Of a stretch of DNA of 64,000 nt, positions 21,454 through 33,705 are shown one piece after another. The stretch lies in contig LR990045.1 in assembly GCA_905147135.1 (NCBI GenBank), positions 10,516,173 to 10,580,172 of the forward strand, written 5' to 3'. The first letter of the stretch is position 1, and each line of letters begins with the position of its first letter. Position numbers and translations under genes: made by a program. The stretch comes from Blastobasis lacticolella. Its lineage: Eukaryota; Arthropoda; Insecta; Lepidoptera; Blastobasidae. The notes under the pieces are model-generated. The model had not been told where the DNA came from and made no database searches. It saw only the letters and a list, made by a program, of their open reading frames with translations.

Positions 21454-21678
21454 TGGTGGTCATAATTGTTGCCTAAACTGTATTTTGGTTTTTGTTCATA
21501 GATTTTGCGTTATCCGTTTTCTTTTTGTGTGCCTAAATTGTGAACTTATGTAGGATAGGAGCATGTAATTTCTTTATATTCTATATGGTACATATTTTCA
21601 GTGGATTACAGTCCGGACTTATAATTATTATAACCACAAAGATAAGAATGCAGGAGTTATCTGTTATATGTACGTAAT

Positions 21679-21780
21679 AAATACAATAAAATGACATACA
21701 TATTATTGCAAAAAATACATTTCCTAACATACGACCAAATAATGACACAAATCATATTTATTTGTCATTTTATTGTATTT
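21679..21780. repeat. Inverted repeat with 18-bp perfect arms
   Basis: AAATACAATAAAATGACA at 21679 is mirrored by TGTCATTTTATTGTATTT at 21763. A longer version of the same word, inverted, lies at the end of the second 456-bp repeat (22396..22416). It may be a small foldback element. Confidence 0.65.
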
Positions 21781-21941
21781 ACGGATTTTGAGAGCATTAG
21801 CTTTTTTTGCTATAATATTGTGTATTTTTGCAAAAACTGATATTTGCGTTCAAATATTATAATATTTTCAAATTAATTGCCTAGAAGGCGTTAACTCTCT
21901 ACTTAATAAAATATCGTTGAACACAAATGCAGTAGCTGAAG

Positions 21942-22400
21942 CTCCAACTGTCGAGGTAACTTTCAGTACCTATTTTTTTTTACTTGGACTTTCGATCGCC
22001 CGTCACGTGTTTTCTTCACGTTTATAGGAAGTCTCCTAACCAGCTTTCTTGGGGTCACCGTGACTTCAGGTCGGCGTTCAACATGCTATTCTATACCTTG
22101 AAATATTATGCTTATGTTTTTTTTATGCTACTAATGTGGCAATCAAGCTTACGGCTTGCCTGATGGTAAGCAGTCACCGTAGCCTATGTTGTCTTCAAGT
22201 TATAAATTGCAAACCAAAAGCTAAAAGAATTGGATGTAAAAGAAGACACACAATGGTTAACAAAATCCGTACATTTACAATTTAAAATAAACAATAGAAT
22301 ACGTACCAGTTTCATTTATTTTCCTCCCTAATACACGGTGTTCTCGAATTTAACTCGGTTATATGGTCACCATAATATGATATTCGTATAAACAAAATTG
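21942..22400 (+). repeat. 456-bp direct repeat, copy 2
   Basis: Same orientation and same start (CTCCAA) as copy 1 at 11756; it ends at AAACAAAATTG. The LINE-coding end (VLEFNSVIWSP, stop) is present, but the sequence then switches to unrelated DNA, so this copy is truncated relative to the first. Confidence 0.85.
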
Positions 22401-22971
22401 TATTTATTACGTACATTTGCATTGATGTTTACTAAAGGTTAAACTATTATTTATTTGTTTTAAGTGGGCTACTAAAATTCAGCCAAAATATACAGTAATC
22501 CTGATATTGTCTGCACGTAAAAGGCAATATCGAAACCACTTTACCCGTGGTTGTTTGAAGATGCAATCAGCCTAAGATACCCTATCGAGAACCTTTTTAT
22601 TTAAATTCCTTTATTTAAATTCGTCAGCTACCTCCTATTTAGAAAGGGTACCATAATAAAAGCTAGATTAAAAAAGGGCTTGCCCATAAACCAACCATAT
22701 TATTCGAATGGTTTTTGATAAGAATTCAATACATTTTTATGCACGGCGAAATGTATTTTATTGAGGTAAAATGGAATGACTACGAATATGGCATTAACAT
22801 ATTTCTTACTTACCTTTCGCCACCGACTTTGGACACCGGAAGAATTATGAAAAAGAAAAGGAATAATTTACTTCTCGGTTATTGTTAACGCGCGACAAAG
22901 CTCATCATGCTATGCAAGATGGTGTTATTTTCTTCTTTGCCGGAGTTCAAAACGTACGAACGTCGATATAT
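22401..22971. other. No gene seen
   Basis: AT-rich with short ORFs only. Confidence 0.4.
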
Positions 22972-23092
22972 TACTAGCGGACTCTTCGCTCTTTTTGTAG
23001 CTTATAAACCTTACTCTATCTATTCTCTTACTGCATTAAAATCCGTTCCGTAGTTCTAAAATATCTAAGCGTTCATAGATAGATACATTAGG
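22972..23092 (+). repeat. Dispersed repeat family C
   Basis: 'actagcggactcttcgctc', then 'tataaaccttactctatct' and 'gcattaaaatccgttccgta' match the reference copy at 8640, with an internal deletion. Confidence 0.6.
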
Positions 23093-23786
23093 ACGGATTC
23101 ATTGATATGAATCAATGGATATTCCATTCTTCGAAATCAGTTTAGTAATTACATAACCACTTGAAGGTTCATTCGTATACTTCATAGCCTGCTAAAATTT
23201 TAACCCTTTCTTTGGCTTTGCCGTGGTCGGGTAAAAAGGGACAACTGACAAGGTAGTAAAAATACCCTTCAAGATATTATTATTATTCAGTATACGCGTT
23301 CTAAAGGTCGAAAAAAGTGAATAATTCCACCTCAGTCGTTGAATTATACTATTTTTACTTTGTCGAGGCTGTTTGACCCGGAGTCCTTTATTCCAATTTG
23401 CTCCATATTCAAGTTCCTATAAGATTTAAATTTCATTGCTTCATAACATATCCTATCCTCCTATCGTGAAGAAGAAAAATAGGCTCAATAACTGGTACTT
23501 AAGGTTTGAAATCTCATGGTAATTTTTAGAGAGAAACCCGGCGTGTTATGACATTATGTATGTAAGGAGATATTTTTAGTTGGGATCACCGAAATATTAT
23601 GTTTTGGATCACAAATAAGACACTTCGCGGCACATTTGCGCTGAAAGCCCTGGAAGGACCGCTCCGAACTGGGTGTACCTCTAATATGTGCGTATTGTAA
23701 AAAAAACAAGAGATAAGCGTATGCAAACATAAAAGTTAATGGTACTGAAATTGAAATGTGCTAAGGTACTTTTAATCATATTGAGG

Positions 23787-23862
23787 TCCCCGGTTCGATT
23801 TTCGGCAGAACCTAAATTGAAATGATGAATTTTATTTTCCGTTACGGGTGTGTACATTAAGC
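23787..23862 (+). repeat. SINE family B fragment, plus strand
   Basis: The B-box-like 'ccccggttcgattttcggca' and 'gaaatgatgaattttatttt' plus 'cgttacgggtgtgt' are the core of family B. This is the only copy in the window on the plus strand. Confidence 0.55.
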
Positions 23863-26235
23863 ATTTATTTAAAAAAAAGTATACCTAGAAGTAGTTTCTC
23901 AGTTACTTAACACATGTGACACAAGCTTTGCTTACTTTGATGCTAGGTGTATGAATTTGTTCTAGCATATTTATATTTATTTATTTTAGCGACTTAACCG
24001 ATCCCAGGTTAGAAGTTTATTTTTTGTGATTATAATAGACTGAATCCAAATGTGATGAATGAATCTTGGTACTCGTAACCATCAATATATTCAAGAACTA
24101 GGTCTATGGAAAAAGACAAAATAATTGTATGCACACTAACGAAATAGTAAACCTTGGACCCTAAGTTAAAGTTATAGGTACTAGAGATAAACGTATGCCC
24201 ATTTAATGTGGGCATAAAGATAACTAAATGGATAGTCAGAGAACTAAAACTGGACAAAATGGCCTAGTAGTTTCGTTTAATTCAGATACTGCCATGTCCG
24301 TAGTTTATGTATACTTAGAAATCTCTATAGTTACATAAAAAAAGTTAGAGTGCTATAAGCTAGTCTCCAACTAAGTCCGTAATCCGTCCGATAAATTACG
24401 AACCGGCTTGACAAATGTGTTTATAGCTGTATATCTATCGGGGCCATTCGAGCTAGACCAAGGAACTAGTGGAAATACTTTACTTGAATATTGTACCTCA
24501 CAATTTATTAACAAGGTCAATTGAAAGTTAAAGTACGTACATATTTACTTTACGCCTTCGGCGTCAGAGATATATATATATATACCCAACTGCTATAAAT
24601 TATTTTAAATTATAAGTCACTCCAGACGTAGCAGGCCCAATACTGGACATAGTCCTGCCTAAACCATTTAACAAATTCGGCTGTTTGCGTCCTGCATCCA
24701 TCAAATTACACAAAGTGAGATTGCATCTGACAATTTGACGTACTAAAGAAATTAAACTGGTCCCAAAACACAACCCTGTGGCACCCCCGAAACAAAACAC
24801 AAATAAAGAATACAGCAATGCCACTGGAAATGTGCACTAATTTCTCTCGAGAGTGTATCGTATTCATATTGCGTAATATGGACCCTGGCTCCATTCGTTA
24901 GCTTTTCATATGTATTTCTATTGTCTTGTTTTCACATACAGAGCGAAAATTGAGCTCAGACTTTAATTTAGCCATTATTCGTTTTGCGAATAATAATGTC
25001 GTACATTTTGTATTCCATTTCTTACAGGGTATTTTTTATGGCTATTCTTTTTCATATTATCCCACGCGAGGTAGATATTAGATTAGAGAAACTGTACCAA
25101 AATGTTAGTTAGTATTTTGTATGTTGTCCGAAACAACAAGGCTGTAAGGCTTGAATATAATCACGATTAGTGTAATGCAAATGGGTGTAATTCGAAATTC
25201 TGTGTGCTAATAAACCTGCGGTATTCTCTTTAACATTACGGGACTTAAACTATCCTGTAATGCCCAGAAAGTTTAAGTTGTGTATACACTGAAATATTGC
25301 TAAATTAGGTTGAAAAATTAGACTAACTAGCTTTTCCTTATACCTTCTTGCTATGTTCCATAAAAATTTCCGGTACTCAAGCTCTTTCTCATTATAAAGT
25401 TGTTAAATTGTATGCAGAAGTTCCGTGATAACATCAAATTTTTTCAATATATCGTTATTGAGATTAGGGATTGACGGAAAAATAATATTGTATTCTAAAT
25501 TATGCAAACTTTGGCTTCATTCGATCTTAGGGTTTTGAACTTAACATAGAACTTTAACTTAACGTATGTCCGTTTCAGCCCGACTCAAAAATATTTTGAT
25601 ACTCGGTCTTAAAATATCCAAAAACTATGAATTTGTTGCTATAACAGAGAATTGATTCATTTTTGTTTAATTTGCACCTGGTAAACCGTATTTATATCAT
25701 ATATTGTCTAGGGAAAGCAATTTGACCAATCGCAAAAAAGCCTATTGCATTTTGTTCAAGCATTTTGTTCAGATTTGCATGAATTCGTCTATTTTACTAA
25801 TTCAGAACCCTAAAAGCGCGTGTGCTTCTCGCATTTGTCCGGTTTATTCATGTAGGTATCTAAGCTAAGAATCTAGATGGACACGGAAAAACTCTGCCGA
25901 CCTTTCGGCCTTATATTCTCGGGGGAAATAACAAGAATAAGACAAATCTGCCCAGCTGAAAGGTCCAGCTCCCTAACGCAGTCTTCACACGTAGATAGCG
26001 GGCTATTGTAAATGCTCACGCTTATTAAATATTTACTGGTTTTTGGAGTAATATGTCACCTTGTTTACGAGACGAATTATTGTGTGTGTTGTCTAGTTGT
26101 CGTACAAGACATTATATTCAAATATTTTACAGATTCATATGCCAGCTCGTAATAGCCCCTTGAGGTGTCCTTTATTATTATTTCTAAGTTACAAGAGATA
26201 TTAATTCGAAAATTTATGTACAAAATAAAGCTCAC
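23863..26235. other. No recognised gene or repeat (2.4 kb)
   Basis: Contains a (TA)n run at about 24568-24583 and short ORFs only. The open minus-strand frames at 24600-24894 overlap each other and show no known domain. Confidence 0.45.
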
Positions 26236-26597
26236 TGTTACCCAAATGGAAAGAGCAATGCTCGGAGTTGCGCGATCGAGTCAGAAATGAGGAAATCCGC
26301 AAGCGAACCAAGGACACCGACATAGCTCTAAGGATTGTCAGACTGAAGTGGCAGTGGGCAGGGCACGTAGCTCGAAGAACAGATGGCCGATGGGGCAGTA
26401 AAGTTCTCTAGTGGCGACCACGTACCGGTAGACGCAGCGTGGGTAGGCCTCCTACAAGATGGACCGACGACCTGGTAAGGATCGCAGGTACCAGCTGGAT
26501 GCGGAAAGCACAGGACCGGTCTTTGTGGAGATCTCTGGGGGAGGCCTATGCCCAGCAGTGGGCGTCTTCTGGCTGATATGATGATGATGATAATGAT
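26236..26597 (+). pseudogene. RTE-like LINE 3' end, C-terminal coding remnant with (GAT)n tail
   Basis: Starts as TQMERAMLGVAR, shifts frame near 26276, then reads RVRNEEIRKRTKDTDIALR, LKWQWAGHVARRTDGRWG, one TAG, WRPRTGRRSVGRPPTRWTDD and ...LGEAYAQQWASSG with a stop at 26574-26576, followed by (GAT)n. This is the familiar end of RTE-like LINE endonuclease-reverse transcriptases in moths. One frameshift and one stop make it dead; everything 5' of this is missing. Confidence 0.8.
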
Positions 26598-26694
26598 TCG
26601 AGGCTTCTTGAAAAGCTCGAAATTTCGATACTATGATGATGCCTAAAACGATGAAGGCAGAATTTACAAATAAAATGATCTAAAGTAAAATAAA

Positions 26695-26830
26695 ATACGT
26701 TTATTCTATTCTGACACACGGCACAACATACCAAAATATTAATAGAAAAAAAATCGGGAATAAAAAAATAAAAAAAATAAACTTTTTAATATCGTTACCT
26801 GTGCCATATGGAGAGTACAGTATCTCTAAA
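26695..26830 (-). repeat. LINE 3' region fragment (family H), minus strand
   Basis: Reverse of 32790..32945: 'gtactctccatatggcacag' and 'gtgtcagaatagaa' with 'gttgtgccgtgtg' are shared. Probably the untranslated end of a LINE. Confidence 0.5.
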
Positions 26831-27326
26831 CTGTCAATATTTGTACTTGCCAATAAACAATAAACTATTCGCTAACAGTAAAAACTTCGTGTGAACATGC
26901 CACCAGTGCTAAGGGACACATGAAAAATGACTGTAGCCGTGGACAGTTGGTGAAAATTTTTTTGACGTCACCCCCTCATATCGCACACACTTATCATCTT
27001 GGAAAATTTGGAAAGTTGGCAGCGTTTATTCTCTCCTTTTTTGTTACGCGCACTTAGACGACGTTGACAGAAAGCTGAGATTTACGCCAGCTAAGATTCG
27101 CAATTTTTTGCTGGATATTGTTTTAACCTTGCTGTTTGGCAATTTGGCTAGCTGGACCACATTAAATGACGTTTCAGTATATAAACACAATTTATTTATT
27201 AGCCAAAGAAATTGTAATGTTACTTATTATGATGTACAACTACATTTAATATTGTATGGTACTTACAGGTATAATACTTTCTAATTACAACGATTAAGAG
27301 GAACAAAGTACAAATGAATGTAGATA
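26831..27326. other. No gene seen
   Basis: No supported ORF or repeat. Confidence 0.4.
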
Positions 27327-27570
27327 GATAGATCACTTTATTGCTCATAAAACATAAAAATACCAATAACTTACAATAACAAGGAACTCATATGAGCCAA
27401 GGGCGGCCTTATAGGCAGACAGACCTTTACAGAAAAAACTATTTTTTAATGTTAATTTTATTTTATTTATTTATTTATTTAACAATTTATTGCACACAAT
27501 AAAGAAATACAGATATATAACATAGATATAACTGACACAACCGGCACTACTTATCTCTAAAAGCAATTTC
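27327..27570 (-). repeat. Two LINE 3' ends in tandem, minus strand
   Basis: 27327..27430: minus strand ends '..gcaataaagtgatctatcta' with a (GATA)-type tail. 27440..27570: minus-strand end with (AATA)n tail and 'attgtgtgcaataaattgtt', shared with 7940..8130. No coding remains. Confidence 0.5.
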
Positions 27571-29225
27571 TTCCAGCAGGCCTACAGAAAGGAAATGTTT
27601 AGCTAAGAAATGCAGATACGACGCGCACAATTAATGAATAATTATAAAATACATTTGAATATGACTAATTTTTATATATTATATCAATAAATATATACAT
27701 ACTTAATTTTAATAATAGTAGCTTAAAAATATACTAACATGTCGCCTTTAAGGGAAACTACACTGAAGAAGACACAACGGACGGTCATCACGATCGTTGT
27801 CGCACACAATTGTTTTTTTTTTTCTATTAAAACACAATTTTGTAATACCATTGAGGGATTCGGTAATTTTGTAGGATTCTGTACTACAAGAGCGTTTCAA
27901 ATTAGATCATATAGAGCTTATGTACTAACTATGCTAAACTGAGCTCTAAGCCGCTTAGCTTAGAACTGATTAAAAGTACTTACTAGTTCACTATTTCTCG
28001 GACCAAGTGAGGTCATATTATACAGGGTGTATTTGAGCTAGGGGCTTTACATTCATGGCTAGTTTCTAGTCCCTAAACTAAAATGTTTATGAACAACAAC
28101 TTGATAAAATGTCCTTTCTTAACTTTGATTATTGTTTGGGCACTACAGTGCATCGAAATGCAGGGTGCATTAAGGATGCTACCAGTAACCTATATATAAA
28201 TCTAAAACTTGGAATATAAATCTTGTTGTAGAGAATTTCCTAGAATCTGCCGATAATTATCTTGGTTCGATATCTGACACGGCCAATAAAAACTTTGCGT
28301 ACAAAGTTAGTTTTGAATAAATTGCTAATTTAATATTATGAAAGTCCACGAGAATAAATTATACCTACAACTGGCCTAATGACCTGCATTCAAAATCAAC
28401 ATTTATTATGAATGCTCCTGCAGACTTTTTTCCATATTTTTCCAAATATTTACAGAAATGCGACTAAACTATACTGATATGTCTATATCCCTACAACGTT
28501 TTATTGTAATCCGTGGGCATACATTATATATATTTCATACTACGTGTAACTATAGAATATAATTGAAAAACCTAAATTTCCTCGATTGTTTTGAATAATT
28601 TATAAGCTTCAAAAGAAACAAACCACGTCTCAAACTGTTCAAACTTAGGGCGGCGTCTAAACAAATAAATTAGTCGGTACAGTCTGCTGGAAAGTTCGTT
28701 ACACGGCAGTTGGTTTGCGGTATGCCGCGGCAACTGTACCTACGTGCGGGGGATACAAAATGCTCTTTAGTGCTGTCCCATGATCGAAAGAAGGACTTTT
28801 ATCGACATTTTACGAAATTGTTTTTGGGTTAATATTTTCTGTGTTTTCTACTATATTTCTTACTTAAAAAGCAATGCAGCATCGCAGTGACTGCTTATTG
28901 GGGGGCCACTCACACAAAGGTAGAAGTGGTCACCATGGCCACTAATTTAATTCTGTTGCTTAATGTTTAATAGTTTGTTTCTTGGTTGTTTGTTTGAAAC
29001 AGTATCAGTAAACAGGTACTGTCAATAATCCCACTAGACAGTCGAATGTTAGCAGAGTTTTAGACCGTAAGCGGGTGAAAACCGCGGGGTACCACCATAA
29101 GTACCTAAATTTTTTTTGTAGTATTGGTATTTAACTCATAATACATATAATAATTTTGATCATAGTTCTTCAAAGTGCAATCTTACGGAGCAAACGAATT
29201 TTTGTACAGCAACTTACTCTGTAGG
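27571..29225. other. No recognised gene (1.65 kb)
   Basis: Contains one 'tatacagggtgt' word at about 28019, like the end of the MITE at 16893, but no partner end was found. Otherwise featureless. Confidence 0.4.
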
Positions 29226-29398
29226 ATATCATAGTATTAAAAAAGTCGCTTCCCGCCATCTGTCCCTATGTAGACATGAGCACATGTTAGATCTTTTACA
29301 CTACACAACGAATTTTAATTTCAATTTTAAGATTCAAGAGGAAGGTTTATAGGGTAGGACAACACGCGAAAAAAGTCGCGATGGGTCCGCTAGTTGTT
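29226..29398 (-). repeat. Dispersed repeat family C, minus strand
   Basis: Reverse complement carries 'actagcggacccatcgcgac', 'tataaaccttcctcttgaat' and a 'catagggacagatggcggga' end. Confidence 0.6.
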
Positions 29399-29834
29399 TA
29401 AAATTTTCAAAAATCTGAAGGTAAAAATATCGACTTGTCAACGACGTTGCTATCGTGTCGGCCGCCTCCTTACTAAAACCCTCGTTAGCACTCGAACAAA
29501 CATATGTAACTAGCTGATTTGTAAGAACGAATAGCCTTACATTGGCTATCTCTAAAATTAGTATCCAATTACCACTATTGGCATTACGTTGTTTAAATAT
29601 AGACGTCGTTCAGTAATAGTATTAAAGAGTCACGATTTTAGATATCAATTTGAAATAATCCGTTACTTTTAAACTTTTTATTAATTGTCATTACTTAAAT
29701 GTGCTTGAATTGAAAAAGGTAAACCAATTGGTTAACCTTTATACGACTAATTAGTCGTGATAACGATCACGATGACCGTGAGGAGGCGTCAGTTGTGTTT
29801 TATTCAAAACTGGCTACTCATTTGCGTGGCGTAG

Positions 29835-29990
29835 GACGCCTACCTACATCTACCCTACAACTAACTACACCTACGTACACCTACCCTACACCTATTTCAC
29901 CCCAACCTACCACTTTTCTCTCCTTTATAAACTTTCCTCTTGAATCACTCTATATATTGTTAAAAACCGAATACATATATATGTCGACAT
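29835..29990 (+). repeat. Dispersed repeat family C with expanded CTAC-rich part
   Basis: Between 29835 and 29915 the 'acctac' words of this repeat are multiplied; then 'tataaactttcctcttgaat' and 'cactctatatattgtt' follow. A similar expansion is seen at 47225. Confidence 0.55.
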
Positions 29991-30168
29991 GTTTGTTCCT
30001 TTTCACGCCACATTAAAATTTACATAACAAAACTAAATTGTAGAAATGAAAATTAATAAAATTGAGTAAAATCAAGACGTCCTTACAATCTTTCGCATTT
30101 ATTAGGACAGTATTTGTTAGATGAAAAGTTTTACGTTGTGGTGCAGCTAATCTATACCTCGCAGTATT

Positions 30169-30526
30169 CAGGTGCTCTATGGTTTAACCATACGCATCGG
30201 GCTTATAGCGCTTTACGGGTTCAGTACAATAATACATTCAGGGCGCTGTTGCGGCTACCCCGGTTCTGCAGCGCTGCCTGGGTGGCTACCTAGCTTTGAT
30301 CCCTCTGTCGTAAAAAAATCGTTTCACTGCTTAATACAGGATCGGGATAGCAGCATCCTGAAGGCTACAGCAAATAGGTTCGACAGCCTTTAGTTTAATT
30401 AAGCGCAATCTATATTAGAATACTAAAATCGTTGATAAGTGTACTAAAATCGTTGATAAGCGTACTTTAACAAAATGGTACCTTTGTAGTCCGACAATAA
30501 AGATTATTTAATTTAATTTAATTTTA
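30169..30526 (+). pseudogene. LINE C-terminal coding remnant with (TTTAA)n tail
   Basis: Frame: LWFNHTHRAYSALRVQYNNT, then FRALLRLPRFCSAA followed by stops. A second frame ends ...SSILKATANRFDSL plus stop at 30393. The 'YSALRVQYNN.FR.LL.LPRFCSA' block is characteristic of a LINE family in moths. A poly-adenylation-like 'caataaa' and (TTTAA)n follow at 30495-30526. Dead: the two halves are out of frame and the reverse transcriptase is missing. Confidence 0.65.
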
Positions 30527-31074
30527 TCTATGACCTTGAGAGAAGCAATCAGGATCGGTACCTGAGCTATAAGGCTTGTAGCGACATCTATCGCTCCAAT
30601 AGGGAAACTCAACAGTACTCACATTACGAATACCTACATCGAACACAAGGTTGGCAATCATCTGCACATAGATGGCGCTGACCGTCCTACATACCGCTAG
30701 AGAAGTGTGCCAACTTCCGCGGCATATTTACTACTTCCGATGATCAACTGTCGGATCTTTGGTCCCTGGTCCCAACACCCGGCCAGGTGGGTAATTACCC
30801 TTTTCCACTTTCACCATCTTTGCTTGCCAATATTGGCGGCTATCTTATCCTTTCACCGCCAAATGCTTACTAAAATAAGGGTAGGTAAGTCAGTATACTT
30901 ATAAGTACACAGTGCTGTTAAGAGCCCATCCTTTCATTTAGGGGTTATGCCAGACAACTACTCCGATAGGTACACGCAAGTCATTCTCCTAAAAGGTAGG
31001 CGTGACTGGTAAAACGATTTGTGAAATAACTCTACCTTGCATTCTGAGCGAGAATTCGTGAAACTTTTTTCTGA
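30527..31074. other. No recognised gene
   Basis: Short ORFs only; nothing recognised. Confidence 0.4.
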
Positions 31075-31310
31075 GTATTTTTACTTGTTCAGGACTAGCT
31101 TTCGCCTGCGACTTTGTCCGAAAATTCGATTATGACGTGCCAGACCCGTTTCTGCGGGAACCACATTAAATTTCGAGATAATTATATTTTATAGTAATGT
31201 GCTGTTCTGGGCTCTATAGCTGATTTTCAGCAAAATCCGTTCAGAATTTTTGCGTGATGGAGTAACAGACATCCAAAATCCTTACACACTTTCGCTTATA
31301 AGTAAGATTT
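31075..31310 (+). repeat. Dispersed repeat (family J)
   Basis: 'tagctttcgcctgcgacttt', 'cagcaaaatccgttcagaat' and 'tttttgcgtgatggagtaac' are wording shared by a very common class of moth repeats; a related end ('gtcgcgggcaaaagctagta') occurs at about 34125. Class uncertain. Confidence 0.5.
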
Positions 31311-31599
31311 GATTTTGAAAAACGATAGCAGTTATTTCCAACCTTCAAATAAAATTTGGTCCTAATTTACTTCTATAATATTTTCTGTTCTAATTAAAAA
31401 ATTATCGGACTTGGGATAATACGAATACAAACTTAAAGTTTATACTACGAAGCCACCAATATTGCTCTTAACTAAAGAGTTTACAATTTCATTATAAAGT
31501 AGCTAGATATCCGTGTTCCCGCGAGAACGTATTGAGTTTTGGGATAAATTATAGCCCAGGTATACAGAATGTATTTTCAACTTGGCGTAAATGTTCCGG

Positions 31600-31935
31600 T
31601 TATGCTCTCGCATACTAGTGCCTGGGTTCCGCCTTGATCATGATCCAGGATTTGGAAGATCAGGTAATTACAGTGGAGCTACTGCCATGTGACCTCCGTG
31701 ACCCTGCCATCAGGGGTACGTGACCAGATTGGATTATGGTTACACGTTCAGTCGCCTCAATGTGCAGGTCTCATCACGATGTTATCCGTCACGGTAAGAG
31801 CATCGATTAGAATTTAACTAATGTACATAACTCAGGAAAGAGTTTTTGGTACATTGTCACAGCGAGATTTGAACCCAGTACCTCTCGCTTACGAGTCGGA
31901 TACCGTAGCCTGCACTCAGCCACCGACGCTCTAGT
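31600..31935 (-). repeat. tRNA-derived SINE (family A), minus strand
   Basis: On the minus strand: 'agagcgtcggtggctgagtg' head with A-box-like sequence, a B-box-like 'gggttcaaatctc', then the same body and 3' end as at 48652. Nearly full length with scattered differences. Confidence 0.75.
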
Positions 31936-32039
31936 CCAGACATAGCGTGAAATAGTGTACTTAAGTATTACTTTGATACACTGTAATGTAAGTGATTTGA
32001 TTAAATGACTCGAGCAAAGATAATTTTATGCTTAAGTTG

Positions 32040-32185
32040 TTGTGTCTCATTAACTGTTGCACTTCTTTTTATATATTGTAATTTTATCAGTGGAAGCCTA
32101 TAATTGGCTATGTAATGCTATTATTGTTTTTATTGTAACTACTGCTGTTGGCTTTCCTAAAGTAAATAAAATAAAATAAATAGAC
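32040..32185 (+). repeat. Retroelement 3' end with (TAAAA)n-like tail
   Basis: 'gtgtctcattaactgttgca', 'ttggctatgtaatgctatta' and a final 'aaataaaataaaataaat' run. A related copy in reverse lies at 51340..51440. Probably a LINE untranslated end. Confidence 0.5.
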
Positions 32186-32499
32186 ATACAGAATACCGCA
32201 CCTAAATACACAGATCAAGACGTAATACACAGATCAAGTAAGAACTTACCATGAAATAGGAGGTACCACCATGGAGGTAAGGAGCGCGTCCTGTGTGCCT
32301 CGAAATTATTAATACTTAATTACAAGATAAAATCAAGGACTAGCTAATACTGAAGGCAGAGCTGTCAAAGACACGACGCCAAAGACTAAGAATCACTCGA
32401 AGCTCAGCGTTATTTGCACGTCGCAAACGTAGTTTCGTCGCTTCGATGCACCACACGTGTCAGTAACGTGCTCGACGCCCTACTGCATGATGAAAATTC
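32186..32499. other. No gene seen
   Basis: Nothing supported. Confidence 0.4.
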
Positions 32500-32600
32500 A
32501 CGGCGTAAGGCATATGGCGACTAAGTCCGACAGGCATTTGACCGCCATCTCACCTGTTGGTAAGTGACGATGCGGCCGACGACGGAGCATGTCCGTCTTG
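32500..32600 (-). repeat. Short dispersed repeat (family I), minus strand
   Basis: Contains the inverse of the word at 2850 ('ccgccatctcacctg', 'ttggtaagtgacgatgcggc') with 'gtccgacaggcatttgac' outside it. Confidence 0.55.
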
Positions 32601-32789
32601 GAACAACCTATTCACTCTAGCCTTGAAGGTATCCAGATTATTTTGATCAGGGAACGTGTGTTCACAGACAACGCGTTACAGACTTTGAAATCTACAATTA
32701 ACAGTAGTACGTAAATTATTTTATTCCTTGTGGCACTTTCACTCTTTTTCAATCACTTAGGGGGCCCACTGAAAACCAGCGTTACGTCG

Positions 32790-32945
32790 ACTGCTGTGGC
32801 CCCATTGTACTCTCCACATGGCACAGATAACGAGATAAGAGTATTTTTTTCCGTTTATGTCTCTGTTTTACTTCTTTCTTTTTTCTTTATGAATATTTTG
32901 AATATTGTGCCGTGTGTCTGAGTGGAAATAAAGGTGTTTTACTTA
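32790..32945 (+). repeat. LINE 3' region fragment (family H)
   Basis: Same wording as 26695..26830 in the opposite direction; ends 'ggaaataaaggtgttttact', which has a poly-adenylation-like AATAAA. A 63-codon frame spans it but is probably just the tail of a LINE frame. Confidence 0.5.
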
Positions 32946-33617
32946 CTTTACCCACTTTTGGCCACTCTCCATCAAGTCACTTAATCAAATGGCATAGAAA
33001 ATCAAAATAATTATTATTGGTGATTTGTAGATACTCGTAGTTTATTAAATGGTCATTTGCTCACAAAATTGAAGCAAAATGTGTGACCCATGGTGTGAAT
33101 TTACATCTGTTTGTTTTGAGCGATTAACGATTACATTTTTCTGTGTGACTAGTGGTTTGTTTACATCGATGGTATGTAACATAGTGTGAATCTATAACTG
33201 GCCTGTTTGCAAGTAACTTGTTCTATGTTTACTTATAATGTTTGTACTGTACTCTACATCCTTGTTGGAGAAAGATGGAAAATTGGTTTAAGGCATCGTG
33301 TAGTAAAAATATAGCAATTCAAAGTTAAAGAGGATACAGAGAACATCGCAATATGAACGCGTCCGTACACGAGGCATTCGCTGGGAGGCGAGGCAATGCA
33401 ACCCGCCTGTGTGCCGAGTTTTATCCCTTTGTCGCGCACATATCACCACTTCCGCAGGCGCTGCCGGATGGCAAACTGCCAGTTTGGAGCGGTTTAAGAT
33501 ACTAGCAGCAACTAGTGCAAACCGGTTTCGATATCAATCCAGGTTAAGCCGGAACGCGTGGCGAGATTGCTGGATTTTTGTGTTTGTATTATATTAATGG
33601 TACACTTTAATTACCCC
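32946..33617. other. No gene seen
   Basis: Short ORFs of both strands overlap at 33254-33597; no domain recognised. Confidence 0.4.
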
Positions 33618-33705
33618 TTCGTTGACCGGCCTTTGTGAAGATCTATGGGGAGGCCCATGGGCCATACCCAGCAGTGGGCGTCTTGAGGCTGATATGATGA
33701 TGATA
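33618..33705 (+). repeat. RTE-like LINE 3' end stub
   Basis: 'ccggcctttgtgaagatcta', 'cccagcagtgggcgtcttga' and 'ggctgatatgatgatgat' are the last 85 bp of the RTE-like end seen in longer form at 26236, with a small internal duplication ('gcccatgggccat'). Confidence 0.7.

Noticed and set aside
11756..22400. LTR retrotransposon with 456-bp LTRs
   Set aside because: No TG...CA ends, no primer-binding site or polypurine tract, and no gag/pol; the interior is a LINE fragment and a DNA transposon.
28019..28030. Second MITE starting with tatacagggtgt
   Set aside because: No inverted partner end found within the next 1.5 kb.
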